A stretch of 64,000 nucleotides of DNA from JBFMFH01 sp040752275 (GTDB lineage Bacteria; Acidobacteriota; Vicinamibacteria; Vicinamibacterales; JAKQTR01), in the NCBI GenBank assembly GCA_040752275.1, contig JBFMFH010000062.1:62001-126000 (forward strand), in the 5' to 3' direction. The number at the start of each line of letters is the position of its first letter. Positions within the stretch are counted from its first letter, which is position 1. The translations under genes and the position numbers were made by a program. Shown one piece after another: positions 56,454-64,000 of this stretch. The notes below the pieces were generated by a model. The model did no database searches and was not told where the DNA came from. It was given only the letters and a program-made list of their open reading frames with translations.

Positions 56454-56630
56454 ATGCCCCCGTGCACGCTGAGCCAGGTCGTTGCCTACTCGAACCATCA
56501 GGGTCAACTGGTGGCGGTGGTCCACCAGTACCGGCTCGCCGACGGATCGCTCGGTGCTAGCGGGAAGCCCGACCCCAAGTACCTCTTCGAAGACGGGGTG
56601 ATCTACAAGGTCGCGCTGCCGGAGCCCTGA
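56454..56630 (+). CDS. Short hypothetical protein
   Basis: This 58-residue protein contains SQVVAYSNHQGQLVAVVHQYRLADGSLGASGKPDPKYLFEDGVIYKV, a pattern shared with small uncharacterised proteins of about 60-70 residues. An open frame extends upstream to 56304 but overlaps the divergent gene and lacks family sequence, so the ATG at 56454 is preferred. A weak AAGG lies 12 bases before it. Function unknown. Confidence 0.5.
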   Translation: MPPCTLSQVVAYSNHQGQLVAVVHQYRLADGSLGASGKPDPKYLFEDGVIYKVALPEP

Positions 56631-56662
56631 GGCAACGCCTCGCACGCCATCTGCGTTGTTCC

Positions 56663-56685
56663 TGGCCCGCGGGGTTTGCGGGCCA
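56663..56685 (+). terminator. Hairpin after the short hypothetical gene
   Basis: TGGCCCGC and GCGGGCCA form a perfect 8-bp stem around GGGGTTT. No T run follows, so terminator activity is uncertain. The following 340 bp to 57028 contain only the promoter at 56838 and no gene. Confidence 0.35.
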
Positions 56686-56837
56686 ACGTCAGGATTATGA
56701 GATGGCCGGTGGTCATACCGGGGGCCGGTGTCCCAGTGGGGGCAGGGGAACGTGGGGCCGGTGTGGCGTTCAGGCGCTGCGCGACGGCCTGCGCCGCCAC
56801 CCGGTGCCTGACGTGCGCCCGGGGTTCGCCGTTGATG

Positions 56838-56866
56838 TTGCCCTCGGCCACAGAGCTTGCTATCAT
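56838..56866 (+). promoter_or_regulatory. Sigma-70 promoter upstream of the GRH-rich protein and fabI
   Basis: TTGCCC (56838-56843), 17-bp spacer, TATCAT (56861-56866). It would give a leader of about 155 nt before 57028. Confidence 0.4.
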
Positions 56867-57027
56867 CGGGTGTCCTACCCTTCGACCCAGTCGTGACGGG
56901 CCCGTCGGTTCGAACCGTCCGGTGATTGCGCCCGCATCAGGCGCCCTGGCGGATGCCCGGCACCACTGAGCTCAAGGTTTTGGAGCGACACCCATTCCCG
57001 CCAGTTGGACATTCTAGGGAGATCTTC

Positions 57028-57750
57028 ATGCTGCAGCGGCAGCTACGGGTCGGTGACATCGTCGATGACTATTGCCCGCGAGAGCGGCGCGTGAGCGACC
57101 ACGCGGTCGTTGCCATGGTGGGGGAGACGATTCGCCAGACCCGCTGCACCACGTGTGACGCCGAACACGAGTACAAGAACGCCAGGGTGCCCGTCAGCCG
57201 GAAGAAGAAGCCCGAGCCGCCGCTTCCTCCGAAGGCCGCATCCGTCGCGGCCGCCACGTCGGATCCAGCCGGCGACGAGCCCTGGGCGGCTCAGGCGGCG
57301 TCCGCCATCGAGGCGGACCCGGTGGACACCCAGGGAGAAGCCCCCGGGGAGGTCCGGGCTGCCGCGGCGGCGGAGCCCGCGGCCGGGGACGAATCCGGGG
57401 AGACCGCCGCAGGCCATCTGCACGACGGCCCTGTGCATCGGCGGCTGATCCGCGCCACGCTGCCGCGTGTCGAAGGCCAGGAAGCGACGCGGCCGATTCC
57501 CGAATTCACGATGCACCGCGTTCCGGCCGGCCGTGCCGGCTTCCATGGCAAGAGCTTCACCCATGGCACCGGCAACCAGCATCGCCAGGGCGGGCGGGCC
57601 GGACACGGCGCGGGCAGCAGTTTCGGTTCGCGCGGACGCGGGAGTGGCCAGGCCCACGGACGCGCCGGGCACCGCCCTCAAGGTGGCCATGGCGGCCGTC
57701 ACGGCCACCAGGGTCCCGGCGCGGGTTCGGGGCGCCGCAAGAAGCACTGA
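57028..57750 (+). CDS. Gly/His/Arg-rich protein with N-terminal CxxC
   Basis: This 240-residue protein starts MLQRQLRVGDIVDDYCPRERR and carries CTTCDAEHEYKNARV near residue 38, a compact Cys pair in a beta fold. A long Ala/Glu/Pro-rich linker (about 55-135) follows, then a segment ending EFTMHRVP, and a C-terminus of about 75 residues composed mostly of Gly, His, Arg and Gln. RGG-like tails often bind RNA. The start follows AGGGAG. fabI begins 9 bp later, so they are co-transcribed. The combination suggests an RNA-binding or assembly role, but this is speculation. Confidence 0.7.
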   Translation: MLQRQLRVGDIVDDYCPRERRVSDHAVVAMVGETIRQTRCTTCDAEHEYKNARVPVSRKKKPEPPLPPKAASVAAATSDPAGDEPWAAQAASAIEADPVDTQGEAPGEVRAAAAAEPAAGDESGETAAGHLHDGPVHRRLIRATLPRVEGQEATRPIPEFTMHRVPAGRAGFHGKSFTHGTGNQHRQGGRAGHGAGSSFGSRGRGSGQAHGRAGHRPQGGHGGRHGHQGPGAGSGRRKKH

Positions 57751-57759
57751 CCGCGCCCC

Positions 57760-58533
57760 ATGAGTGCCCTGGCAGGCAAGATCGGTCTCATCACAGGAAT
57801 CGCCAACAAACGTTCGATCGCCTGGGCGGTGGCCAGGTGCCTCGCCCGGGACGGTGCGCGCCTGGCGCTGTCCTATCAGGGTGATCGCCTCGGCGAGAAC
57901 GTCCGCGAACTGGCCAGCGAACTGGTCGACCCCGTCCTCCTACCGCTCGACGTCACGTCGGAGCTGGAGATCGAAACCGCCTTCGAGACCATCGGGCGCG
58001 AGTTGGGCGGCGTCGACTTCCTCCTGCACGGCGCGGCCTTCGCGCCACGCGAGGAATTGTCGCGCCCCTTCGTCGAGACGAGCCGCGAGGGCTTCCGCAT
58101 TGCGCTCGAGGTCAGCGCGTACTCGCTGGTCGCCTTGTCCCGGCGTGCAGCGCCGATGATGGCCGCGCGCGGCGGAGGCAGCATCCTGACGCTCACCTAC
58201 CTGGGCAGCGAGCGGGTGTTCACCAACTACAACGTGATGGGCGTTGCCAAGGCCGCCCTCGAGTCGTCGGTCCGCTACCTGGCGGCCGACCTCGGGCCGC
58301 AGAACATCCGCGTCAACGCGATCTCCGCGGGCCCGATCCGCACCCTGGCGGCGTCGGGCATCTCCGGGTTCTCGAACATCCTGCAGGTCTACCGCGACAA
58401 GGCGCCGCTACGGCGCAATGTGGAACTCGAGGAGGTGGCCGAGACCGGCCGGTTCCTGCTGGGGCCGGAAAGCTCAGCCATCACGGGGGAGATCATCCTC
58501 GTAGACGCCGGCTTCCACGCGATGGGAATCTAA
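57760..58533 (+). CDS. fabI: Enoyl-ACP reductase (NADH)
   Basis: This 257-residue short-chain dehydrogenase-like enzyme reduces enoyl-ACP in fatty-acid elongation. The NAD motif is GLITGIANKRSIAWAVA; catalytic Tyr147, Tyr157 and Lys164 (Y-x6-K) fit FabI of E. coli. INAISAGPIRTLAASGI is also diagnostic. It is the type targeted by triclosan and isoniazid-like drugs. It follows the GRH-rich gene by 9 bp; a GGGATTC heptad array begins six bases after its stop. Confidence 0.93.
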   Translation: MSALAGKIGLITGIANKRSIAWAVARCLARDGARLALSYQGDRLGENVRELASELVDPVLLPLDVTSELEIETAFETIGRELGGVDFLLHGAAFAPREELSRPFVETSREGFRIALEVSAYSLVALSRRAAPMMAARGGGSILTLTYLGSERVFTNYNVMGVAKAALESSVRYLAADLGPQNIRVNAISAGPIRTLAASGISGFSNILQVYRDKAPLRRNVELEEVAETGRFLLGPESSAITGEIILVDAGFHAMGI

Positions 58534-58538
58534 GAGCC

Positions 58539-58573
58539 GGGATTCGGGATTCGGGATTCGGGATTCGGGATTC
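58539..58573. repeat. Heptanucleotide tandem repeat (GGGATTC)x5
   Basis: Five perfect GGGATTC units lie between fabI and the flavin reductase gene. The inverted partner is at 59295-59308, on the other side of that gene. Confidence 0.92.
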
Positions 58574-58584
58574 GGACGACGACC

Positions 58585-59286
58585 GTGTCAATCGAGCGCG
58601 GACTCCGTGTGCGGGAGGTTGTGGCCGAAGGACCGCGAGCGGTCATCGTCCGCCTCGATCTGGGCGGCCAGTCATTCGAGTACCGGGCCGGACAGGCCGC
58701 GCGGCTCGGCAGGCCGAGCGAGCCCACGCGCGTGCCCTACTCCATCGCCTGCGCGCCGGGACGTGCGCGGGCAACGGGGACGCTCGAGTTCCTCCTTCGC
58801 ACCGACGCGCACGGCCGTGTTGGCGATCATCTCGATCCCCTGGAACCTGGTGAGATGCTGATGGCCAGCGGGCCCTTCGGTCGGTTCACGCTGCCCGTCC
58901 CGCTGATCGCACCCGCCCTGCTGTTCGTCGCGGGGGGAGTCGGCATTGCCCCTCTTCGAGCGATGATCGAGGACGTCCTGGCCCGAACAGCCTCCCCGCC
59001 CGTCATGCTGGTACACAGTGCCCGCAGCGCGGAAGACTTCGCCTATGGGGCCGAGTTCGATGCCGAGGTGAAGGCGGGTCGGTTGCGGTTGGCCCGCACC
59101 GTGACGCGCGCCCCTGGGCCTGCCACGCTTCCGCGAGGACGCATCACGCGGGACCTGCTCGAGGGAGTCGGCGTCCGTGCCGGGACGCTCTGCTTCGTGT
59201 GCGGGCCTGATGCCCTGGTGGGGCACGCCTCGCGGCTGCTGGCCGAACTCGGCATTCCGGAAGAGCAGATCCGGTACGAGACATAG
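58585..59286 (+). CDS. FAD/NAD(P)-binding reductase (ferredoxin reductase-like)
   Basis: This 233-residue protein of the ferredoxin-NADP reductase superfamily starts at a GTG. The FAD motif VPYSIACAP, the NAD(P) motif LLFVAGGVGIAPLRAMI and the C-terminal FVCGPDALVGHA are visible, in the order FAD domain (about 1-105) and NAD domain (about 110-233). It resembles DHOD electron-transfer or phenol hydroxylase-type reductase modules but has no Fe-S domain. Partner protein unknown. It may be co-transcribed with fabI through the heptad array. Confidence 0.85.
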   Translation: MSIERGLRVREVVAEGPRAVIVRLDLGGQSFEYRAGQAARLGRPSEPTRVPYSIACAPGRARATGTLEFLLRTDAHGRVGDHLDPLEPGEMLMASGPFGRFTLPVPLIAPALLFVAGGVGIAPLRAMIEDVLARTASPPVMLVHSARSAEDFAYGAEFDAEVKAGRLRLARTVTRAPGPATLPRGRITRDLLEGVGVRAGTLCFVCGPDALVGHASRLLAELGIPEEQIRYET

Positions 59287-59294
59287 CGCCGCCC

Positions 59295-59308
59295 GAATCC
59301 CGAATCCC
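59295..59308. repeat. Inverted GGGATTC heptads (GAATCCC)x2
   Basis: Two GAATCCC units in reverse orientation to 58539-58573, between the reductase and the convergent c-di-GMP enzyme gene. Confidence 0.7.
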
Positions 59309-59313
59309 GGTTC

Positions 59314-61260
59314 TTAGAGAATCCCGGCTGCGGCGCGCTGGATGTCCACTTCGGTGACGGCTCCGCCCCCGTGGTCGCGGCCCCTGCCGCCGGGTTGCCG
59401 CCGGGCCTCCTTGTCGGCGTACATCCGGCTGTCGGCCGCCGCGAGCAACGCTTGGTACTCGGACCCGTCGGCGGGGAACGCGGCCGCGCCGAAACTGATC
59501 GAGCATCGCAGTCGGGTGCCGCGCGTCGTGGTCAGTGGATGGTACTCGATGGCCTGCTGGAGCTCGCGGCCCTTGGCCTCGGCTTCCTTCAAACCGCAGT
59601 CCGCCAGGGCGACGATGAACTCATCGCCCCCGTAGCGGGCGCAGACGTCGTATGGACGGATGGCGTTTCGCAGCACGCCCGCGATGTCGCGCAAAACCTG
59701 GTCACCGGTCTGGTGGCCGTACGTGTCGTTGACCGTCTTCAGGTTGTCGCAGTCGAGGAGCAGCAGGGCAACGGGCGTGTCCTGGCGGGCTGCGCGGGCG
59801 AGTTCGCGCTTCATGTGGACGTCCATGAAACGCGTATTGGGAAGTCCGGTCAGCGAATCGGTGACCGAGTCCTCCCGTGTCTGCTCGAACACGAGCGCGT
59901 TGGCGAGCACGGCGGCGGCCTGCGAAGCGACCGCCTTCGTGACCCGCACATGGTCGCTCCGGAAAGCGTCCGACTGGCTGCGGTAGAGCACAATCGCGCC
60001 GACCATGCTGTCCTGCGCCACCAGGGGACAGGCGAGGGCGTGCCGGGGCGTCGCCTCGTCCCGAGCACTCACGGGGAACTCGCTGGACACATCGTCGGTC
60101 ACGACGCTCTCGCCGCGGGCAATCGCCAGGCCGGCAGCGCCCTGGCCGGTCTCGACGCTCACGGCCGCCAGCCTCGCCGCATTCGGCCCGCGGCTCCAGC
60201 GGCAGTGAGCCAGCCCGGTCCCCAGGTCCCACAGGAACAACGCGCAGTCCGAGAACGGAACCAGAGTCTGGAGGCCGGCCGCGATCACCTCCATGGTCTC
60301 GGCGACGCCGAGGGTGGTGCCCATGCTGCGCGCGACCTCGTACAGGCCGTGAATCTCCCGATGGGCCTGGCCGATATCGTGAAGCGCGTCCCGTCCGAAT
60401 GGCCCAACCGCCACAGGCCGGCCGGTGCTCCCGACCTCGGTCCGCGCCAGTCGCGGCAGCAGTTCGACAAAACGCGCCACGACGGCCGGATCGAGCGCCT
60501 TGCCGGCCTCGCTCCACAGCACCGTGACAGCATCCTCGTGAGGCATCGGAGGATGGAACGGGCGCTGCGAGGTCAGCGCCTCGAAGTGGTCGACGACCGC
60601 GAGAATGCGAGCCCCGAGCGGAATGCTGTCACCCCTCAGCCCGTTCGGGTATCCGCTGCCGTCCCAGCGCTCGTGGTGGCACAGCACGAGCGGCGCCACG
60701 GCGTACGGAAACGGGATGCCGGCAACGATGTCGGCGCCCACCTGGGAATGGATACGGACCTTTTGGAGCTCGTCCGGGGTGAGGGGCCCGGGTTTCGTGA
60801 GGATGTGGTCCGGCACCGCGAGCTTGCCGACGTCGTGGAGCAGGGCCGCCGTCCGGATGGCTTCGATCTCGCTGTCGGACATCCCAAGGCTCCCGGCGAG
60901 CGCCGCGGCGTACGCCTGTTCGCGGCGAATGGACTGTGTCGTCCGGTCGCGCGCGTCGATGGCCAGGGCCAGTGCCTCGATGGTCGTCAGCCGCAGTTGA
61001 GCGGCGCGCCCGGCCTGATGTGCCCGGTCCGCCACGGCGGCAGCGCAGCGGCGGTGGGCCCAGTACGCGACGAGCGCCGACGCGAACGACAGGCTGAGGA
61101 GGCCGACCACGAGCGCCCGAGACGAGCCTGACGCAGGAAGCGACCAGATGCCGGCCAGCACAGAACCAGACACGGCCACGATCAGTGCCACCATGGACAG
61201 GCTGCCCGGCCAGCCCTTCCGTGCCAGCCATGCGTTGATGGACTTCCGGATCGGCATCAT
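59314..61260 (-). CDS. HD-GYP / GAF / GGDEF c-di-GMP enzyme
   Basis: This 648-residue protein has two N-terminal transmembrane helices (about 18-70) and an HD-GYP phosphodiesterase domain (LLHDVGK, HD at about 142-143; HHERWDGSGYPNG, GYP near 203). A GAF domain (about 310-470) and a GGDEF cyclase domain with RYGGDEF near 545 follow. An inhibitory I-site RPYD precedes GGDEF by the usual five residues. All catalytic motifs are intact, so it can in principle both make and break c-di-GMP. ATG 61260 follows GGAGGGG. Output may depend on GAF ligand; the direction in vivo is unknown. Confidence 0.92.
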   Translation of the reverse strand: MMPIRKSINAWLARKGWPGSLSMVALIVAVSGSVLAGIWSLPASGSSRALVVGLLSLSFASALVAYWAHRRCAAAVADRAHQAGRAAQLRLTTIEALALAIDARDRTTQSIRREQAYAAALAGSLGMSDSEIEAIRTAALLHDVGKLAVPDHILTKPGPLTPDELQKVRIHSQVGADIVAGIPFPYAVAPLVLCHHERWDGSGYPNGLRGDSIPLGARILAVVDHFEALTSQRPFHPPMPHEDAVTVLWSEAGKALDPAVVARFVELLPRLARTEVGSTGRPVAVGPFGRDALHDIGQAHREIHGLYEVARSMGTTLGVAETMEVIAAGLQTLVPFSDCALFLWDLGTGLAHCRWSRGPNAARLAAVSVETGQGAAGLAIARGESVVTDDVSSEFPVSARDEATPRHALACPLVAQDSMVGAIVLYRSQSDAFRSDHVRVTKAVASQAAAVLANALVFEQTREDSVTDSLTGLPNTRFMDVHMKRELARAARQDTPVALLLLDCDNLKTVNDTYGHQTGDQVLRDIAGVLRNAIRPYDVCARYGGDEFIVALADCGLKEAEAKGRELQQAIEYHPLTTTRGTRLRCSISFGAAAFPADGSEYQALLAAADSRMYADKEARRQPGGRGRDHGGGAVTEVDIQRAAAGIL

Positions 61261-61483
61261 GCACCCCTCCGGCTCTCGGTGATGCAAGGCAGAGGCCGCA
61301 GGACCCATGTTACGCGCAGTCGCGAGAATCTGGCGGGAATTCTGACTCGACGGGGCCAATCCAACCCCTTCCTGCGCAGAAACGTGCACACCAGCGAGCA
61401 GCGCGGCGTTGCAGGATTGGCGATGTCCGGCGATTGGACTACAGCCGCTCAGTCTTCCCGCGAGACGTCTCGGACGTTCCGTC

Positions 61484-61885
61484 TCAGCCGGGCCCTTGCT
61501 TGTAGTAGCGGCCCTGGTGCGTTTCGATGAGCTGCTTCATCCGGATGGCATGCGACCTGTAGTGTCCCCGGCAGAGAATAGGAGCCGCACCGCCGGTCGT
61601 CTCAATCTGGACGTGAGAGAAGAGCAGGTCGGTGTCGATGCCCACCGACGCGACATGCGCGATGTGGATGGAGTGCTCGTACTTGCCGAACCACTGAGGC
61701 GTGTGGTGAACGACGCTGGTCGGCGTGATCAGCACCTGGGTCGGGAAGAGGTGATTCCCGGCACTCAAGCGGCTGGCCCGGAAGACCTCGCCCTCGGCGA
61801 ACGGCAGACCCTTGCGCCAGACGATGCCGACCATCACGGCCGCGATGCATCCACCGGCGGCCAGCGTCCACATCCACCAGGTCAT
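61484..61885 (-). CDS. Membrane protein with PH-like domain
   Basis: This 133-residue protein starts at 61885, behind GGAGG, with one transmembrane helix (WTLAAGGCIAAVMVGIVW). The rest, with VLITPTSVVHHTPQWFGKYEHSIHIAHVASVGIDTD, resembles bacterial PH-like (bPH) domains that bind membranes or proteins. No enzyme motif. It lies 223 bp upstream of the c-di-GMP enzyme gene on the same strand; co-expression is possible. Its function is unknown. Confidence 0.7.
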   Translation of the reverse strand: MTWWMWTLAAGGCIAAVMVGIVWRKGLPFAEGEVFRASRLSAGNHLFPTQVLITPTSVVHHTPQWFGKYEHSIHIAHVASVGIDTDLLFSHVQIETTGGAAPILCRGHYRSHAIRMKQLIETHQGRYYKQGPG

Positions 61886-61986
61886 TCGGACCTCCAGATT
61901 CAGGACACGTACCTTCACCCGTCGGTCGCCACCGTGTCAAGCGGTCGGGTAGATGCTAAGCTGTGATGGACTTTGGAGGATCCGCC

Positions 61987-63099
61987 GTGCCGCATCGCGC
62001 TCCGGGGTCGCCGCCCCCGTCGTCGGGCCGCTACCTGACGGGCAAGCCCATCCGCTACTACCGGCCCAGGGGCAACCCGGGCGTGCGGGCGCTCATTGAG
62101 GATGGTTTCCAGGCCTTCAACGCGGCTCGTCTGTCCGAGGCCTGTCACATCTTCACCGAGAAGATGACGAGGCCCGAGCACGACACCACTATCGGTCTCA
62201 CGATGGCGGGAGCCTTGACGCCCGCAGGGCTCGGCGGGTGCGTCATCGAGTTGATGGAGCGCGGCCTCGTCGACTTCGTGATCAGCACCGGGGCGAATCT
62301 CTACCACGACCTGCACTACGCCCTGAACTTCACCCTGCACCGCGGCTCGCCGTTCGTCAACGACGTGGATCTGTACGGCGAGGGGATCATCCGCATCTAC
62401 GACGTGCTGTTCCCGGCCCAGGTGCTCCTGGAGACCGACCGGTACGTGCGCGAGTTTCTCGTCCGCGCGAGTTTCACCGAGCCCGTTTCATCGGCGGCCT
62501 TTCACGCGGCGCTCGGGCGCGACCTGCTCGAGCGGTTCCCCGGATGCGCGGAGCACTCGATGGTGGCGAAGGCAGCCGCATGCGCGGTGCCGATCTACAC
62601 CTCGTCTCCAGGCGACAGCTCGATCGGGATGAACATCGCGTACCACCAGCTGATGAACGGTGGACGGACGATGATCGACCCGAGCCTGGATGTCAACGAG
62701 GTGTGTGCCATCATTCTGGCCGGGACCAGGAACGGTGCGGTGATTCTGGGCGGCGGGTCGCCGAAGAACTTCTACCTGCAGGGACAGCCGACACTGTGGG
62801 AGGTCTACGGCATCCGCAAGGGTGGGAACGACTACTTCATCCAGTTCACGACCGACCAGGTGGTCTGGGGCGGGCTATCCGGCGCAACCCCCTCCGAGGC
62901 GGTCAGCTGGGGCAAGGTGAACCCCGGCGTGCTGCCAGACACGGTCGTGACCTACTGCGACACCACGATCGCGTTTCCGCTGTTCTGCGAGTACGTCGTC
63001 GGCGCGCCCGCAGGCCGGCGGCCGTTGAGAAGGCTCCTGGATCGCCGGGACGACCTAGTGGCCGAGCTGCAGCGAACGGCGCGCGCGAAGCCCTTGTGA
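61987..63099 (+). CDS. Deoxyhypusine synthase-family protein
   Basis: This 370-residue NAD-dependent enzyme belongs to the deoxyhypusine synthase (DHS) superfamily. The catalytic-Lys motif ILGGGSPKNF is near residue 262, GDSSIGMNIAYHQLM near 220, and SEAVSWGKVNPG closes the active site. Bacteria have no eIF5A, so bacterial members often act in polyamine synthesis (homospermidine or related). The GTG at 61987 follows GGAGG by seven bases; an upstream ATG lacks one. It precedes the PIN-like gene and nagA on the same strand. Exact substrate is unknown. Confidence 0.88.
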   Translation: MPHRAPGSPPPSSGRYLTGKPIRYYRPRGNPGVRALIEDGFQAFNAARLSEACHIFTEKMTRPEHDTTIGLTMAGALTPAGLGGCVIELMERGLVDFVISTGANLYHDLHYALNFTLHRGSPFVNDVDLYGEGIIRIYDVLFPAQVLLETDRYVREFLVRASFTEPVSSAAFHAALGRDLLERFPGCAEHSMVAKAAACAVPIYTSSPGDSSIGMNIAYHQLMNGGRTMIDPSLDVNEVCAIILAGTRNGAVILGGGSPKNFYLQGQPTLWEVYGIRKGGNDYFIQFTTDQVVWGGLSGATPSEAVSWGKVNPGVLPDTVVTYCDTTIAFPLFCEYVVGAPAGRRPLRRLLDRRDDLVAELQRTARAKPL

Positions 63100-63117
63100 A
63101 GCTGGAGGCCGCAACGG

Positions 63118-63573
63118 ATGGGATCGCTGGCATCCGAGCTCTCCGCCATTGCCGAGGGGCAGTCCGATCGCCCGCGCGTGTACGCGGATGCCAACGTGCC
63201 GGCGGGTGTCGTGCGGTTCATGCGGACGCGCCTCATGTGGGACGTCCTCTCCGTCATGGAACATGCGGATCTGCGCCGCGCCCCCGATGAGGAGCACTTC
63301 CGCCGTGCGCGCGACATGCGCCGGACGCTGATCAGTCTGGACCGCGATTACCTGGACGATCGCCGGTACCCGCCGTCAGAAACGGCTGGCGTGCTCGTCG
63401 TCAGTGCCCCTGACGAGACGAGGTTGACCAAGCTGCTGACCAGGCTGGATCGACGCGTGTTCAGGCCCGGATCCACTCCGGCGGGCATGCCGGCTCCCCT
63501 GCCGCTGCGCGGGCGCAAGCTCGAGGCCGGCCCCGACTGGCCGGGCCGGCCCCGCGTGGGGACCGCGTCATGA
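63118..63573 (+). CDS. DUF5615 PIN-like protein
   Basis: This 151-residue protein starts at 63118 behind GGAGG. It contains VYADANVPAGVV, HADLRRAPDEEHFRRARDM and LISLDRDYLDD, giving the acidic residues of the PIN-like nuclease fold (DUF5615), often found in toxin-antitoxin context. No antitoxin partner is encoded next to it; the flanks are the DHS-like gene (18 bp upstream) and nagA (4-bp overlap). Its C-terminal 40 residues are low-complexity. A housekeeping RNase-like role or a decayed toxin are both possible. Confidence 0.7.
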   Translation: MGSLASELSAIAEGQSDRPRVYADANVPAGVVRFMRTRLMWDVLSVMEHADLRRAPDEEHFRRARDMRRTLISLDRDYLDDRRYPPSETAGVLVVSAPDETRLTKLLTRLDRRVFRPGSTPAGMPAPLPLRGRKLEAGPDWPGRPRVGTAS

Positions 63574-64000
63574 CCGATACGATCGTACTGGCTGGAGCGG
63601 CCATCGTCCTCCCCGACCGCGTGCTCGACACAGGCTCGCTCGTCATCGCCGGTGGGCACATCGCCGAGATCGTGCCCCGCGAGGTTCCGCCGTCTCCTGG
63701 AGACCGGCACGTCCTTCTTCGTGGCCACGTCATCGTCCCGGGGTTCGTCGATCTCCACATGCACGGCCTGGAGGGCGTCGACACGCTCGATGACGGCGGC
63801 GCCATCGCCGCCCTCGCCGAGCGGGCTCCTCGCTATGGCGTCACGGCATTTGCGCCGACGACCGTCGCCTGTTCGCCGGCGGCCCTTCGAACGGTGCTCG
63901 GCGCGATCAGGGACGCCAGATGCTCGCCTCGCCCCGCTCGCGCCCGGGTGCTGGCTGCGCACCTGGAGAGCAACTTCATCAACCCCGAGTACCGGGGAGC
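63570..64000 (+). CDS. nagA: N-acetylglucosamine-6-phosphate deacetylase (3' end outside window)
   Basis: The first 143 codons of an amidohydrolase-superfamily NagA are present. The metal motif VPGFVDLHMHGLEG and the later HLESNFINPEYRGA match NagA, which removes the acetyl group from GlcNAc-6-phosphate in amino-sugar recycling. The ATG overlaps the previous stop as ATGA. With the NamZ fusion at 13.8 kb, it suggests the organism recycles cell-wall sugars, though the genes are not linked. The gene runs off the right edge. Confidence 0.88.
   Translation, partial: MTDTIVLAGAAIVLPDRVLDTGSLVIAGGHIAEIVPREVPPSPGDRHVLLRGHVIVPGFVDLHMHGLEGVDTLDDGGAIAALAERAPRYGVTAFAPTTVACSPAALRTVLGAIRDARCSPRPARARVLAAHLESNFINPEYRG

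Noticed and set aside
59371..61131. Open frame of 586 codons on the plus strand
   Set aside because: It lies antisense to the HD-GYP/GGDEF gene, whose catalytic motifs are intact; no motif is present in this frame.
63118..63573. Type II toxin-antitoxin pair from the PIN-like protein
   Set aside because: No small antitoxin gene is adjacent; both neighbours are metabolic genes with tight spacing.

Overview
The window is high-GC, densely coded bacterial DNA. It most probably comes from Acidobacteriota, near the Vicinamibacteria; this is inferred from gene content, because no rRNA is present. The pointers are several copies of the acidobacterial VWFA-related domain family (TIGR03436), sulfatase-like proteins fused to TPR repeats, Oar-like TonB-dependent receptors with an N-terminal carboxypeptidase-regulatory domain, and many secreted serine hydrolases and peptidases.

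Layout. 1-2.0 kb: a sodium:solute symporter (cut by the left edge) behind a P1-family aminopeptidase. 2.0-13.6 kb: a minus-strand operon (regulatory-domain/TPR protein, two sulfatase-like/TPR proteins, two VWFA-related proteins, one PD40 propeller-like protein), with a paralogue of its first gene at the far end. 13.8-20.3 kb: a serine hydrolase-NamZ fusion, an Oar-like receptor and a second PD40 protein. 20.4-23.5 kb: DUF420 protein, heme/protoheme farnesyltransferase CtaB and an M23 peptidase. 23.55 kb: tRNA-Glu(CTC) with a clear promoter and terminator. 23.7-29.8 kb: an ornithine cyclodeaminase-family enzyme, a serine hydrolase, membrane/TPR/lipoproteins and frataxin CyaY. 29.8-32.7 kb: aldehyde ferredoxin oxidoreductase, a Cys-rich membrane protein and a MoaD/ThiS-like protein. 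32.7-37.1 kb: a third VWFA protein, a small secreted Cys protein, a His-rich-loop TonB receptor (probably metal uptake) and OsmC. 37.4-44.2 kb: penicillin-acylase-family hydrolase, M14 carboxypeptidase and an orphan DGQHR protein. 44.2-52.3 kb: an arginine cluster (argC-argB-argD-GNAT-argJ, divergent from argR-argG-argH). 52.5-57 kb: a small accessory region with a Cys-rich secreted peptide, a run of hairpins, an IS21 transposase relic, a DNA-methyltransferase fragment and short hypotheticals. 57-64 kb: a Gly/His/Arg-rich protein, FabI, a flavin reductase, a dual c-di-GMP enzyme, a deoxyhypusine-synthase-like enzyme, a PIN-like protein and the start of nagA.

Several signals run across genes. 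Two intergenic elements (21.8-22.0 and 37.1-37.4 kb) share a core of about 70 bp in the sense orientation, while their long flanking inverted repeats differ in sequence but stay self-complementary; this suggests a structured RNA or hairpin element family. Short tandem repeats between genes are almost always in 7-bp units, with different sequences at different sites. Several genes have a -10-like box only 6-9 bp before the start codon and no ribosome binding site, which suggests leaderless mRNAs. Tight 4-bp ATGA overlaps inside operons are common.
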